This document shows positions 36,564-46,325 of a stretch of 54,934 bases of DNA, piece by piece. Each line of letters starts with the position of its first letter. The stretch's first letter is position 1. The DNA is from Oscillospiraceae bacterium (GTDB lineage: Bacteria; Bacillota; Clostridia; Oscillospirales; Oscillospiraceae). Under the pieces are notes generated by a model, which saw nothing but the letters and a program-made list of their open reading frames with translations, had not been told where the DNA came from and ran no database searches. Both the position numbers and the translations under genes were made by a program. Location of the stretch: contig WQWL01000008.1 in NCBI GenBank assembly GCA_009785345.1, positions 1 to 54,934 on the forward strand, in the 5' to 3' direction.

Positions 36564-38582
36564 ATGGATATGAAGAAATTTACATCACCATTTTTAGTGA
36601 AAGACATACGTGTTGAAGACAAATTTTGGAAAGAAAGAATTGAGCTTGCTCGTAATGAAGTCATTCCTTATCAATGGGCAGCGTTAAATGATGAAATTCC
36701 TGAAGCTGCCCCCAGCTTCTGTATGCATAATTTCAAAGCAGCAGTCAAACTCAATAATGAAAAAACGGCTAAAGGTACAGCATTTAAAGAGCCGGTATTT
36801 ACTCCGCGTGGAGTTGAGGCTTTACCGGAAGACTTGAGAAATCCAGATGACAATTTTTACGGCTTTGTTTTCCAAGATAGTGATTTCTATAAATGGATTG
36901 AAGCTGTTGGATACTTACTAGCTATACATCCGGATGCAGAGTTGGAAAAAACTGCTGATGCTGCGATTGATATAGTCTGTGAAGCACAGCAAGAAGATGG
37001 TTATCTTGATACATTTTACATTTTGAACGGTAAGGACAAAATATTTACCAACTTACGAGATTTCCATGAGTTATACTGTCTTGGTCACCTTTGCGAGGGT
37101 GCAGTGGCATACTATCAAGGAACGGGCAAACGCAAACTATTAGATGCAGCCTGCAAATTTGCAGATTACGTAGGTGACTATTTTGGACCGGAAGAGGGGA
37201 AATGCAAAGGTTATCCGGGTCATGAACTGGCAGAACTGGCATTAGTGCGCTTATATGAAGTGACCGGTGAAGAGAAGTATTTAAATTTGAGTAAGTTCTT
37301 TATAGATGAGAGGGGAAAGCGTCCATACTATTTCGACAAAGAGCATCCTCAAGATATCAAGAATGACATAGATGATTTGCGCTACCAATATCACCAAGCT
37401 CACCTTCCTGTTCGGGAGCAAGATGAGGCAGTAGGTCATTCTGTGCGAGCAGTGTACTTATATGCCGGAATGGCAGATGTTGCGAGATTGACAAATGATG
37501 AGGAATTATTCAAGGCGTGTGAAATACTTTGGCACTTGGTTACTGATAAAAAATATTATATCACCGGTGGTATTGGTAGTACACATATTGGCGAAGCGTT
37601 TTCGTATAATTATGATTTGCCAAATGATACTGCATATGCAGAAACTTGTGCGTCTATTGGTCTAGTCTTCTGGGCAAGAAGGATGTTGGAAATAAGTCCA
37701 AACTCAAAGTATGCAGATGTGATGGAGCGTGCTTTGTATAATGGCATCCTAAGTGGCATGGACTTAGATGGCAAAGCGTTTTTCTACGTAAATCCACTTG
37801 AGGTAAATCCTGAAGCCTGTCATGAGGATGAAAGAATTGCTCATGTTAAATCGGTTCGTCAAAAATGGTTTGGCTGTGCATGCTGTCCACCAAACTTAGC
37901 CAGAATGTTGACTTCTGTCGGTACATACGCGTACACAGAAAGTGAAAATAGTTTGTTTGTTCACCTGTACATGGCAGGAGCAGTTAAAATGAATGTTGAT
38001 GGCAATGATATAAATATAAAAGTGTCCTCAAACTTCCCGTGGAGTGGTGAGGTCAAAATTGATGTAAGTGAAGTCAATTCAGAATTGACTCTTGCTCTGC
38101 GGATACCGGCATGGAGCAAGGGTTACACAATCGATGCACCTGATGCTTATGTCGGCGAGGTGAAGGACGGGTATCTGTATCTAAAAGGTGATTGGACAAG
38201 TGTTTCAAACTTTGCAATTAGTTTTAAAATGGAAACGCAAATAATTCAAACAAATCCACTGGTTCGAGACAATGTGGGCAAGGTAGCAATACTTAGAGGT
38301 CCCATAGTCTATTGTGCGGAAGAAGTAGATAATGGTAAGAATTTACACAACTTGTATGTTGATATAACAAAGCCGATAAGAGAAGATAAAACTCTTATCG
38401 ACAACGAAGAGGTTATTTCATTAACGTTATCAGGATACCGTCAAATGCCGATTGATGGGTCAGGGCTATATTATGAGGTCAGAGACGATGTTAGGGAAGA
38501 AGTAAGCCTGAAGTTAGTTCCATACTATGCATGGTGCAATCGTGGTGAAAATGAAATGATGGTATGGCTACGTAAAGCGTAG
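36564..38582 (+). CDS. GH127 beta-L-arabinofuranosidase
   Basis: A 672-residue enzyme of the DUF1680/GH127 family that removes beta-linked L-arabinofuranose from plant hydroxyproline-glycoprotein or pectic side chains. The core is an (alpha/alpha)6 barrel. The zinc-cysteine nucleophile site of the family is visible as AETCASIGLVFWARRML plus FGCACCPPNLARML; other landmarks are EDGYLDTFY and YYITGGIGS. No signal peptide. ATG 36564 follows GAGAGGG; longer in-frame starts run into the inverted repeat. Together with GH51 it handles both alpha and beta arabinosides. Confidence 0.92.
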   Translation: MDMKKFTSPFLVKDIRVEDKFWKERIELARNEVIPYQWAALNDEIPEAAPSFCMHNFKAAVKLNNEKTAKGTAFKEPVFTPRGVEALPEDLRNPDDNFYGFVFQDSDFYKWIEAVGYLLAIHPDAELEKTADAAIDIVCEAQQEDGYLDTFYILNGKDKIFTNLRDFHELYCLGHLCEGAVAYYQGTGKRKLLDAACKFADYVGDYFGPEEGKCKGYPGHELAELALVRLYEVTGEEKYLNLSKFFIDERGKRPYYFDKEHPQDIKNDIDDLRYQYHQAHLPVREQDEAVGHSVRAVYLYAGMADVARLTNDEELFKACEILWHLVTDKKYYITGGIGSTHIGEAFSYNYDLPNDTAYAETCASIGLVFWARRMLEISPNSKYADVMERALYNGILSGMDLDGKAFFYVNPLEVNPEACHEDERIAHVKSVRQKWFGCACCPPNLARMLTSVGTYAYTESENSLFVHLYMAGAVKMNVDGNDINIKVSSNFPWSGEVKIDVSEVNSELTLALRIPAWSKGYTIDAPDAYVGEVKDGYLYLKGDWTSVSNFAISFKMETQIIQTNPLVRDNVGKVAILRGPIVYCAEEVDNGKNLHNLYVDITKPIREDKTLIDNEEVISLTLSGYRQMPIDGSGLYYEVRDDVREEVSLKLVPYYAWCNRGENEMMVWLRKA

Positions 38583-38638
38583 TAGAGGATAGGTAGTATA
38601 GTATAAATGATACGGAATACCTGTGTTTTCTAGAGACA

Positions 38639-38685
38639 GCTCCTCCCAAAGACAGTCGAAACTTTCTTTGGGAGGAGCTTTTTTT
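38639..38685 (+). terminator. Strong rho-independent terminator
   Basis: GCTCCTCCCAAAGA pairs with TCTTTGGGAGGAGC around 12 nt, followed by seven T. It ends the arabinoside operon. Confidence 0.92.
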
Positions 38686-38728
38686 ACCTTTTTGCAAAGG
38701 TAGCCTTTATGTAACTATGACGCGAATA

Positions 38729-41700
38729 CTAGTCTGTACAACCTGCAAGTTCGATTGCGTCACGATGAACGTTGAAGATTCCTTCTGCTGTGTTATCCAC
38801 AGTTCCGCATTCTTCCAGGCAGAAAGATACATTTGCGCGTACATTGAGCCTACCAGTGCTTGCAATTTCAATCTCTCCAGCGTTGGTAATTCTCGAACCG
38901 CTTACATTTTCTACCCATCCATTGACAACGAGTCTACCAGTGTCTGCAATTACGATATTCGAACCAACACCTTGGTTATTGAGCCTGCCGCTTCCGGATA
39001 TCACCAATGTTCCCTCAACTACGAGAGTCGCATCGCGGTGAATATTCAGTGCAGTATCAACGGTCAACGTACGTCCCTCAGGAATTACAAACTGACCATG
39101 TTGTGCAAATATACCCAGGTTACCGCGAGTGGTGAGCACTACATCGGTAACTGCGAGCAATTCCGTTAATCGATTCGGATTTGTCCCGTTAAACTCGGCA
39201 GGAGGGGCGATACTATGAACGCTTGTAAGTGCTCCCCAATTTGAAGTTGCGCCAGTTGCACCCGTATTGAAATCACTCAACAATGCGTCCACAGCAGAAA
39301 CTCTTAGCGGCATTTGCAGTCCCGAAGGAATGGCGATAGAGAATGTTCCATCCGCTCTAGGTCTATGCAAAGTACCGTTTATAAAGATCCCTGCATGCTC
39401 ATAAGTAAAGTTGACTGGTGTGCCTGTTGTCCAAGTGCCCGCTGCATTTTGTACACGAGGAGTTTGGACACCTTGCGCAATAGCCAAATCGTGAGCCGGA
39501 CTGCTAAGGCGACCTGTCAGAGTCGCACCAACGACAGCAAAATCAAGTTCAGGGCGCATATCTAAATCCGCAACCACAAAACGATTCATCGGGAATGATA
39601 CGGCATCACGCGGCAAGATGAATGACGGTACACCATCTACATATTCCACGCGAGGTGGAGCCATGTAAACATGCAAGAATAATTCATATACACCGGAGTC
39701 TAAGTATAGGAATTGAGGTTCATTGTTGTTGCTGTCATTTGCATCAAACAATGGATTGTTAACTCTGCTGGTTACAATTTGTCCCCATGTAAGCAGGGAA
39801 TTCGCATTGCCACTGGCACTACCAAACACATAGGCTGTGTTGCCGAGTGCTTCAGTGTCTTCACCCGGATTTACCACTTCTCTAGCATAAAGTGAAAACC
39901 AGCGAGTGTTTCCGGTGTTAAGGAATCCGGGATGGACGCCTAAGATATCCAACGAAAACGATACTGATGAACGGTTTGAGTGAGTAAGCGCAGCAATATT
40001 CCCGGAGGTTGCGTGACGAGGATCGGTATCTTCAGCATCTCCGCGTAGCCAGTTTGTGATGATTGGACGGAACATACCGGCGTTCCCCAATGAGATACCT
40101 ACCGGATTTTCTTCAGTAGCCAATCTGTATGGAACTCCGATGAAAGGCATGGTGATTTGACCAGATGCAGAACCACTTGGATGCGTGAAGACCACGTCTC
40201 CACTATACCATCCGTAAGGCACACCTTCTGGGAAGTACATTTCAAAATCAAGTTCCTGTGTAGTACCATTAACTCTGGTTGCACCAACCTGTCTGAGCAC
40301 AACATCAGAATTATAATGTACAAATGGTGCTACGGCGCCTTCCGCTGCAGTAGCGGGACTAAAGGTGTGTGTATGAGTCCAAGGAGTCGCACCTGCATTT
40401 TGTATTGTAACTGTCAGCGTCTGACTTGTCTCACCCGACACAGGACCAAATGCTAGTGCACTTTGAGTTTGGCGAACAAGCAATGTTTGCTGATTTCCTC
40501 CCGGAGGATTTGCACCTATCGGTGGGAAGTTTCCTTGTCCACCCGGTGGGTTCGGAATTGTTCCCGGAGGTGCTGTTGGATCCCAATTTGCATGGAAATT
40601 CCAAGGCATATCAACTAGTACAGTCGCTACAGCCTGCTGTGTTACGGCGAGTTCCGGATTGACGAAGCCGGCGCCACGTTGGAATATATTATAGTTTCGA
40701 TGGCCTTCGCCCATTTCAATAGCCGTATTCATTATTCTGGCGGTTACTTCTTGTGGAGTTGAATCAGGGAAGGCACTCCATACGAGGGCTGCTATACCTG
40801 CCACTGTGGGAGAAGACATGGATGTTCCCATGAACATTGCATATCCAGTACTCCAGTCACGTGATGCAGGATTAGCATACCAAGCAGCATTCCGTACAGG
40901 GTTTCCGGCTGCATTTAATATGAAGTTGCCGTCAGCATCACGATTTGCACGAGCCCAACGATCACTTGTCCATGCTGGGACTGTAGAGTGAACTTGTGTG
41001 CCCGGACCAACTATATTTGGACCCAGATTGTATGTATGACGTTGTGGACCTAAGGATGAAAATCTTGCTAAATAGTTAGGTGCTTTGTTTTCCTGAGATA
41101 CAAAGTTGCCTTGCTCATCTCTTATTGAATGATCAGTGAGTGCACCTAAGTTTATAAGTCCTCTGACTCCGCCTGCGGTTGTTCCATCGATATTTTCAAT
41201 AGCAGTAGCGGCATTACTTGTTACAGGAATGCTTGTTTCGCCTCCCCATGTGAACTGCCATACAGGTGAAGGATCAAGACCGGCCGGGAATGGGAATATT
41301 TCTTGTCCAATAGCTGAAGGCATGCTCATGAGCGGTATACTGCCTTGTATCAAGTGTGCAACTCCGGCTCCTCCAGAGTAGGAGAATGTCGTTCCGGGAG
41401 ACATAGAGTCAACTACTATCAGTGCTCCGGCACCTTGTTGTGCCCAGAAGTCGCGTGGATTCATTTGCCCTGGTGTACCCACGGCATTACGCCCTTGAAC
41501 TATGACTCTACCATCGATTTCGATACCGAGATATCTTAGTCTTGCAACAGCAGCATTACGTCCAGCATCACTATCTGCAATGTTTCCGACCCAAATATAT
41601 TCGAAATAATTGCCAGTCGGATCTGGTTGCCCCTCTGCATTGAAGCGAAGAAGTCCATTACCGCGCTGCCATCTCGGAATATTATTTTGTTCCATTGTTG

Positions 41701-43543
41701 CAAAAGGAACAATCGCTCTGTTGAAAACGCCGTGAGGAAGATGTGCGGGAGTTGGCGAACCATGAGTAGCTCCTAGAATATCTCCCATGTTTGCAGGGAA
41801 AGCTTCCATCCAGCCATTTGTATCATGAGGCATCCAAGCCCAGTTCCATGTCTTGAGGTCTATTCTTGCTGTTACAGGATTTCCGTCTACGTCACTTACG
41901 GAAGCTGTTTCGAAGATATAAGGTGATACCCAACCGCCTGCACGACCTGCGCCGACAGTAAGCATAAGCGTAGCATCGCCGGGTGGGGTAACATTATAGA
42001 AATGCGGACCGCTGTTTCCAGCAGAACCAACTATAAGATAATATCCCGTTAGAACCATAACATTTGTAGCGTAAGAAGAGGCGGAAAATGCATTGGTGGC
42101 TCCGCCGCCTAGTGAGATGTTTACTACATTGCGGGTATAGTGCTTATACCATTCGTTTTGGGCGTTCATTCTATGCCCATCAAGCCACATACGGTTAAAT
42201 GCGCCTACGATACCCCAAACACCCGTGCCTGTGCCTCTGTATGCATATATATATACATCGGGAGCCATACCCATCACTGAACCTATAACATGTGTTCCAT
42301 GGTTTCCACCATCTCCCCAACCATTTGCCCAAACAGCTTCTTGTGGGGTGTTGAGTATATTTGCAGCACCGGGAACTGTTAAAAGCCCCAACTGCCCAGT
42401 TGAACCGGGAGTGCTTGCTGGATTTCCTGGTCCGGGAACAACACCTGCCGCTCCTCCACTGCCAGGTATACGGTTGCCCAAAGCTCCGGTAGACATACGC
42501 ATATTTGGATAGTGATATTGATGATAGCGCGGATGATTGTAATCCAGACCGGAGTCCAAAAGGATTGCGCGAACACCATCACCTGTTGCTACGCCGGGGA
42601 ATCCGCCATCTTGCAAATTCATGCCAAATCGCTCTCTTGATTCACGCATAAATCCACGGCTAAACGTATTTGAACCGGGAACCCAGTCTTGTACGTTAGC
42701 TGTCGGTGCATTGAAAAATGGGAAAGCATCGACTGTGGCAGGTACTACATCTGTTTCATAGTCATAGTCTTCAGTTATTTCGACGACTATATCTGCTTCA
42801 TCATCGTAATATTCAGCCATTTCGGCAACTACTTCTACAAGCTCTAAAAATTGCTGACGATTCCATTCTTCTTCTTCGTCGTCCAGGATTTCAAGCTGAT
42901 AGTTCGGTGTCACAACAAATACTTCTTCAAGTTCAGCTATCTGCGGAACCAAGCCAGCCGGAACAGTCATCAATGCTCCGTTGAATATATTATGCTCAGT
43001 TTCGATAATCCGTGGTGCAGCGTAGTCATCGGACATAGGTACAATCACACCGGCAAGCTGATCTTCAAATGCAGCATGAGCAGCCAACGCTGTGGCTTCA
43101 TATGGCATTCTTGCTCGCGCACCATGTGCCATAAATGGATGATTGGCACTGCTTAATAAGCGCAACACTTCGGTTGGAGGCGTTACAAATTGCACAGAAA
43201 TCTCAACGAGTTGCGTTGGATTTTCCGGCAATGCGTACGGACCCTCAAAGCCCTGCATACCCATATTGCCCGTGAGCGTGTGGAGCACTAAGGATAGGTC
43301 ACCAAATTCACGCAAATCCAGCACTTCTCCGGTATCGACATTTCCGTCAATTCGGTCTTGTATGCTTATTGCATGTGCAGGATCAAACCCTAAAGAGTCG
43401 ACAAGACCTTCAGAGTATCCACCTGCTTCGTCGGGCGGCTGCTCGGCAAATACGGTAATGCTCATTGACATGAACATAGCAATAGTCAGCAAAACCGCTA
43501 TTACCTTGGTGTGCAACCTGTTTTTGTTCTTCTGCTTTTTCAT
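38729..43543 (-). CDS. Large secreted subtilisin-like serine protease
   Basis: A 1604-residue S8 protease of the cell-envelope type. A signal peptide ends near VFA (33). An I9-like propeptide follows to about residue 220, then an acidic stretch. The catalytic triad is Asp in LLDSGLDYNHPRY (about 330), His in GNHGTHVIGSV (about 415) and Ser in FMGTSMSSPTVAGIAAL (about 907). A PA-like insert (GALIVVDSMSPGTTFSYSGG) lies between His and Ser. A fibronectin-like region follows, and a C-terminal repeat of TLVVEGTLVISGSGRL type suggests a beta-solenoid. No LPXTG or S-layer motif, so it may be released. GGAGGG precedes ATG 43543. Confidence 0.88.
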   Translation of the reverse strand: MKKQKNKNRLHTKVIAVLLTIAMFMSMSITVFAEQPPDEAGGYSEGLVDSLGFDPAHAISIQDRIDGNVDTGEVLDLREFGDLSLVLHTLTGNMGMQGFEGPYALPENPTQLVEISVQFVTPPTEVLRLLSSANHPFMAHGARARMPYEATALAAHAAFEDQLAGVIVPMSDDYAAPRIIETEHNIFNGALMTVPAGLVPQIAELEEVFVVTPNYQLEILDDEEEEWNRQQFLELVEVVAEMAEYYDDEADIVVEITEDYDYETDVVPATVDAFPFFNAPTANVQDWVPGSNTFSRGFMRESRERFGMNLQDGGFPGVATGDGVRAILLDSGLDYNHPRYHQYHYPNMRMSTGALGNRIPGSGGAAGVVPGPGNPASTPGSTGQLGLLTVPGAANILNTPQEAVWANGWGDGGNHGTHVIGSVMGMAPDVYIYAYRGTGTGVWGIVGAFNRMWLDGHRMNAQNEWYKHYTRNVVNISLGGGATNAFSASSYATNVMVLTGYYLIVGSAGNSGPHFYNVTPPGDATLMLTVGAGRAGGWVSPYIFETASVSDVDGNPVTARIDLKTWNWAWMPHDTNGWMEAFPANMGDILGATHGSPTPAHLPHGVFNRAIVPFATMEQNNIPRWQRGNGLLRFNAEGQPDPTGNYFEYIWVGNIADSDAGRNAAVARLRYLGIEIDGRVIVQGRNAVGTPGQMNPRDFWAQQGAGALIVVDSMSPGTTFSYSGGAGVAHLIQGSIPLMSMPSAIGQEIFPFPAGLDPSPVWQFTWGGETSIPVTSNAATAIENIDGTTAGGVRGLINLGALTDHSIRDEQGNFVSQENKAPNYLARFSSLGPQRHTYNLGPNIVGPGTQVHSTVPAWTSDRWARANRDADGNFILNAAGNPVRNAAWYANPASRDWSTGYAMFMGTSMSSPTVAGIAALVWSAFPDSTPQEVTARIMNTAIEMGEGHRNYNIFQRGAGFVNPELAVTQQAVATVLVDMPWNFHANWDPTAPPGTIPNPPGGQGNFPPIGANPPGGNQQTLLVRQTQSALAFGPVSGETSQTLTVTIQNAGATPWTHTHTFSPATAAEGAVAPFVHYNSDVVLRQVGATRVNGTTQELDFEMYFPEGVPYGWYSGDVVFTHPSGSASGQITMPFIGVPYRLATEENPVGISLGNAGMFRPIITNWLRGDAEDTDPRHATSGNIAALTHSNRSSVSFSLDILGVHPGFLNTGNTRWFSLYAREVVNPGEDTEALGNTAYVFGSASGNANSLLTWGQIVTSRVNNPLFDANDSNNNEPQFLYLDSGVYELFLHVYMAPPRVEYVDGVPSFILPRDAVSFPMNRFVVADLDMRPELDFAVVGATLTGRLSSPAHDLAIAQGVQTPRVQNAAGTWTTGTPVNFTYEHAGIFINGTLHRPRADGTFSIAIPSGLQMPLRVSAVDALLSDFNTGATGATSNWGALTSVHSIAPPAEFNGTNPNRLTELLAVTDVVLTTRGNLGIFAQHGQFVIPEGRTLTVDTALNIHRDATLVVEGTLVISGSGRLNNQGVGSNIVIADTGRLVVNGWVENVSGSRITNAGEIEIASTGRLNVRANVSFCLEECGTVDNTAEGIFNVHRDAIELAGCTD

Positions 43544-43631
43544 TACATCCCTCCATAAAATGATAATTATTTTCGCATAAATACATATATACATGTTGTT
43601 TGTGCATATATGCAAGTTGCGATTTCAGAGA

Positions 43632-43660
43632 ATTAAATCATACTCACCCTGTAATGTCAA
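43632..43660 (-). promoter_or_regulatory. Promoter of the subtilase gene
   Basis: On the minus strand TTGACA (43660-43655), 17-nt spacer, TTTAAT (43637-43632), about 90 nt upstream of the start. Confidence 0.6.
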
Positions 43661-43755
43661 TCTTTTTGATGTTTATATGCACTTTTTTTACATCATGTCC
43701 ACAAGAAGTTCATGAATACACTTGGATATATGCAATTTATATTGTCTGTGAAATT

Positions 43756-43833
43756 ATGGTTAATACTAATCACAAATCACAACTAAAAAATTGACACAAT
43801 CCAGTCTCTTTTAGTTGTGTTTAGTATTAATCC
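43756..43833. repeat. Inverted repeat with TAATACTAA-CAC ends
   Basis: TTAATACTAATCAC and CACAACTAAAA on the left face TTTTAGTTGTGTTTAGTATT on the right. The left arm carries a 7-nt insertion. It uses the same end motif as the element at 29309-29474 and is probably a short derivative. It occupies the gap between the two minus-strand genes. Confidence 0.55.
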
Positions 43834-43866
43834 TAAATTGTGCACGATTTAGTATCAATTATAACC

Positions 43867-43914
43867 AAAAAAGCAATTAAGAAGCGATATTTTCTCGCTT
43901 CCTAATTGCTTTTT
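43867..43914. terminator. Bidirectional terminator after the lipoprotein gene
   Basis: AGCAATTAAGAAGCGA pairs with TCGCTTCCTAATTGCT (one mismatch) around six nt. Runs of T flank it on both strands. On the minus strand it ends the 43936 gene. Confidence 0.85.
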
Positions 43915-43935
43915 ATCCTTGATTATACTCCTGCT

Positions 43936-46101
43936 TCACCCTTGTTCCCAGACAAGTGTTTGTACTCTGTTTTGTATAATTCGAGAAGTGTCATACACAT
44001 TGCGAGTCCCATTAAAATAAGATGCCACTTCTTCGGATATAATAAAACATATATCTCTGTCTAAATGCGAAACTCTAGTTACAGATTCTAATATATTGCG
44101 CATTCGCTCAATATCATAATCCGTTGCAGGACCTATTTCAATTTCATACGCATCAAAACCTATTGTAAATCCCAAGTCTTCAATCAAAAACCAAGATTCA
44201 ATTGCTTCAATATGCATGGGAATTAAGTATAATGCCGACTCAAAAAAGTCCGGCTTATAGAAGTCTCGAACAAATGACCAAGCAGCTTCCATATGCTCTG
44301 TTGTGGAAGATATTGCAAAACCATTATCAAGTCTCATTGAATGCCCCACTCCTTCACGCACCGGGAATCCTACAGGTACCATTTCGTTGAAATAAAAATC
44401 AAAGAATTGTAGTTCATTTGGGCGTGATATTGTTTGCCACATCATTAGCTGCTGCCCTTGTGCGATTAGTTCTCTCTCATCCAGAACTCCACCGTATATA
44501 TCAGCTCTAGCGAATGTCTTGACTATTTCTAATAACCTCTGAAACTCATCTGTGCCAAAGTAAGCTGTTCCGGTTGACCAATCAATAAAATCATCAATCA
44601 TGAATCTCAACATCATGTTTAATACGTTGATTTGTGATAAATTCGGATTGAGAATCAAACCATCAAACTGCAAATCATCCAATGTTGCAAGCATTTTGTC
44701 AAATGTCCAACCCATTTCCATGCCTAAAATGCTTGCGTTTCCAACTGCAACATCAACTGTAAAGCGATAAGGCAGTTCATAAAGCGAATCACCTTCAGAT
44801 ATCGCATAGAGCAGGTTTGGCATAAAACTCTGCCTGCTAAGCTCAGGATCATTATCCAGAAATGTATATAAATCAACCAAAAGCCCTCTGGCTGCAAGCC
44901 TGTAAGAAGGCAACTCTACACGCAAGTCGCACCAAGAATCACCAAACATGATAATGTCCGGCACTCGCCCAATCGCTAACTCTGTTCGTAATGTCAGAAT
45001 ATCTGCCTGGTTTATTGCACGCATTTCTATACGGTAATTTTCATTATCTCTGTTAAAATCGATAACCGCTTGCGCAACACGTGGGTCAATTGGAGATGAA
45101 TGGGCAAATGATAACACATTTCTATAATCAGACGCTGTATGGTGTGTTCTGTTACCTTCGTCTAATATCAAACTATCAAAACCATGTGGCCTTATATACA
45201 AAACATCTCCATTGTCTTTAGCAATGAAGAATGTGTTCGCCCTAATAGGGGCAATCCAGATCGCCCATGATATACCTAACTGTGAATACTCAAACAATCT
45301 TGTTATTGTGTTTTCATCCACATTAAATTCATATAGTGCGACTGAGGAGTCGAGATGGATAGACCCGTCAGGACTGGAAATGATGCGCTGAAACGAAGCC
45401 GGAAGCGTTATTGCTTCACCCCATGATTCTCTTTCAACATCAACCACTTTCAATGTTGATTCATCTACAAGTGCAAAGGGCGTATCATCGCTCGTAAGTA
45501 CTATTCCGGTGATATTGTAATTGGCTGATATAGTGAAAAGAGTTTGACCGAAACCCGAAATCACACTTATCCCACCTTGCATCCTTTCACCCCTCAGCTG
45601 CCATGCTACATAAATCCTTCTTTCTGAATCGACAGCCACAGATACAATACTCAATCCGGTTTCACCAAGAAAATCCAAATCAATATTAAGCAGTTCCTCT
45701 CCAAAGACGCTTGCTTGTGATATCCCCAGACTTGATTCCATTTTATTAAGCACCGTAATTACATCATTTGATACATCGAAACCAACAATAGGGTATTCAC
45801 TTTCAAAAGCAGATACGAGGTTTGTGGTTTGTGGGGTGGATATATCATCCTTAAATTCAAATGTTCGAACGGAATAGTCGTCAATACCTTTCCACATCGA
45901 CCAAACTAAGCTGTCTTGCAATATTTGAAAATGTAAAGGTCTACCAATATTTCCGTGAAATGCAACGAGATCGACTTCAAATTGAATATTTGAATCTTGC
46001 AGTAGAAATTCTGTTTCCGGCTCATGAGTTGTACTTGAACAAGCAACAGAGCTTATAACTGCAAATAATAAAAAGAAAAATACAATGTTACTTTTCTTCA
46101 T
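43936..46101 (-). CDS. Lipoprotein with N-terminal sensor-like domain fused to a solute-binding domain
   Basis: A 721-residue lipoprotein (lipobox SSVAC, Cys 21). Residues about 40-330 form beta-rich repeats that read like a propeller (IVSVAVDSERRIYVAWQL, GIVLTSDDTPFALVD, IISSPDGSIHL). From about 340 a family-1-type binding protein begins (NVLSFAHSSPIDPRVAQAVI, RVPDIIMFGDSW, LLYAISEGDSLYELPYRFTV, MRLDNGFAISSTTEHMEAAW). No permease or ATPase is adjacent. It could be a binding or sensing protein. The fusion is unusual compared with standard 400-residue binding proteins. Confidence 0.7.
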   Translation of the reverse strand: MKKSNIVFFFLLFAVISSVACSSTTHEPETEFLLQDSNIQFEVDLVAFHGNIGRPLHFQILQDSLVWSMWKGIDDYSVRTFEFKDDISTPQTTNLVSAFESEYPIVGFDVSNDVITVLNKMESSLGISQASVFGEELLNIDLDFLGETGLSIVSVAVDSERRIYVAWQLRGERMQGGISVISGFGQTLFTISANYNITGIVLTSDDTPFALVDESTLKVVDVERESWGEAITLPASFQRIISSPDGSIHLDSSVALYEFNVDENTITRLFEYSQLGISWAIWIAPIRANTFFIAKDNGDVLYIRPHGFDSLILDEGNRTHHTASDYRNVLSFAHSSPIDPRVAQAVIDFNRDNENYRIEMRAINQADILTLRTELAIGRVPDIIMFGDSWCDLRVELPSYRLAARGLLVDLYTFLDNDPELSRQSFMPNLLYAISEGDSLYELPYRFTVDVAVGNASILGMEMGWTFDKMLATLDDLQFDGLILNPNLSQINVLNMMLRFMIDDFIDWSTGTAYFGTDEFQRLLEIVKTFARADIYGGVLDERELIAQGQQLMMWQTISRPNELQFFDFYFNEMVPVGFPVREGVGHSMRLDNGFAISSTTEHMEAAWSFVRDFYKPDFFESALYLIPMHIEAIESWFLIEDLGFTIGFDAYEIEIGPATDYDIERMRNILESVTRVSHLDRDICFIISEEVASYFNGTRNVYDTSRIIQNRVQTLVWEQG

Positions 46102-46152
46102 CGACGGTCTCTCCTTCTATAAGAAAAATAAGGAAGAAAGGGCGATCAAATA

Positions 46153-46271
46153 GCCTCTTTGAGAGGCAGCCAGTATCGGTTTGCGACACAGCCTTTAGGC
46201 GCGTATGTGTTCAGCCCTTATAGGGTTAAGCTCATACCACCACTTGAAGTGGTGGTATGATTTGTTTTTTT
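46153..46271 (+). repeat. Hairpin-rich relic resembling an IS200/IS605-type right end
   Basis: Stacked hairpins: GCCTC/GAGGC (46153-46167), GCC-TTTA-GGC, CCCT-TAT-AGGG, and a perfect 13-bp stem CATACCACCACTT-G-AAGTGGTGGTATG (46233-46259), followed by TTTGTTTTTTT. Subterminal hairpins of this kind mark the ends of IS200/IS605 elements and the 3' scaffold of their guide RNAs. No transposase or TnpB remains. It could also be a terminator-bearing structured RNA. Confidence 0.4.
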
Positions 46272-46325
46272 GACTATCTGCTATGAATAGGGGAACATAT
46301 ATTTTCCAGCCCCCTTTCCTGCATT

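Noticed and set aside
43143-43580. Plus-strand ORF of 145 codons over the subtilase N-terminus
   Set aside because: Antisense to the signal peptide and propeptide; no ribosome-binding site.
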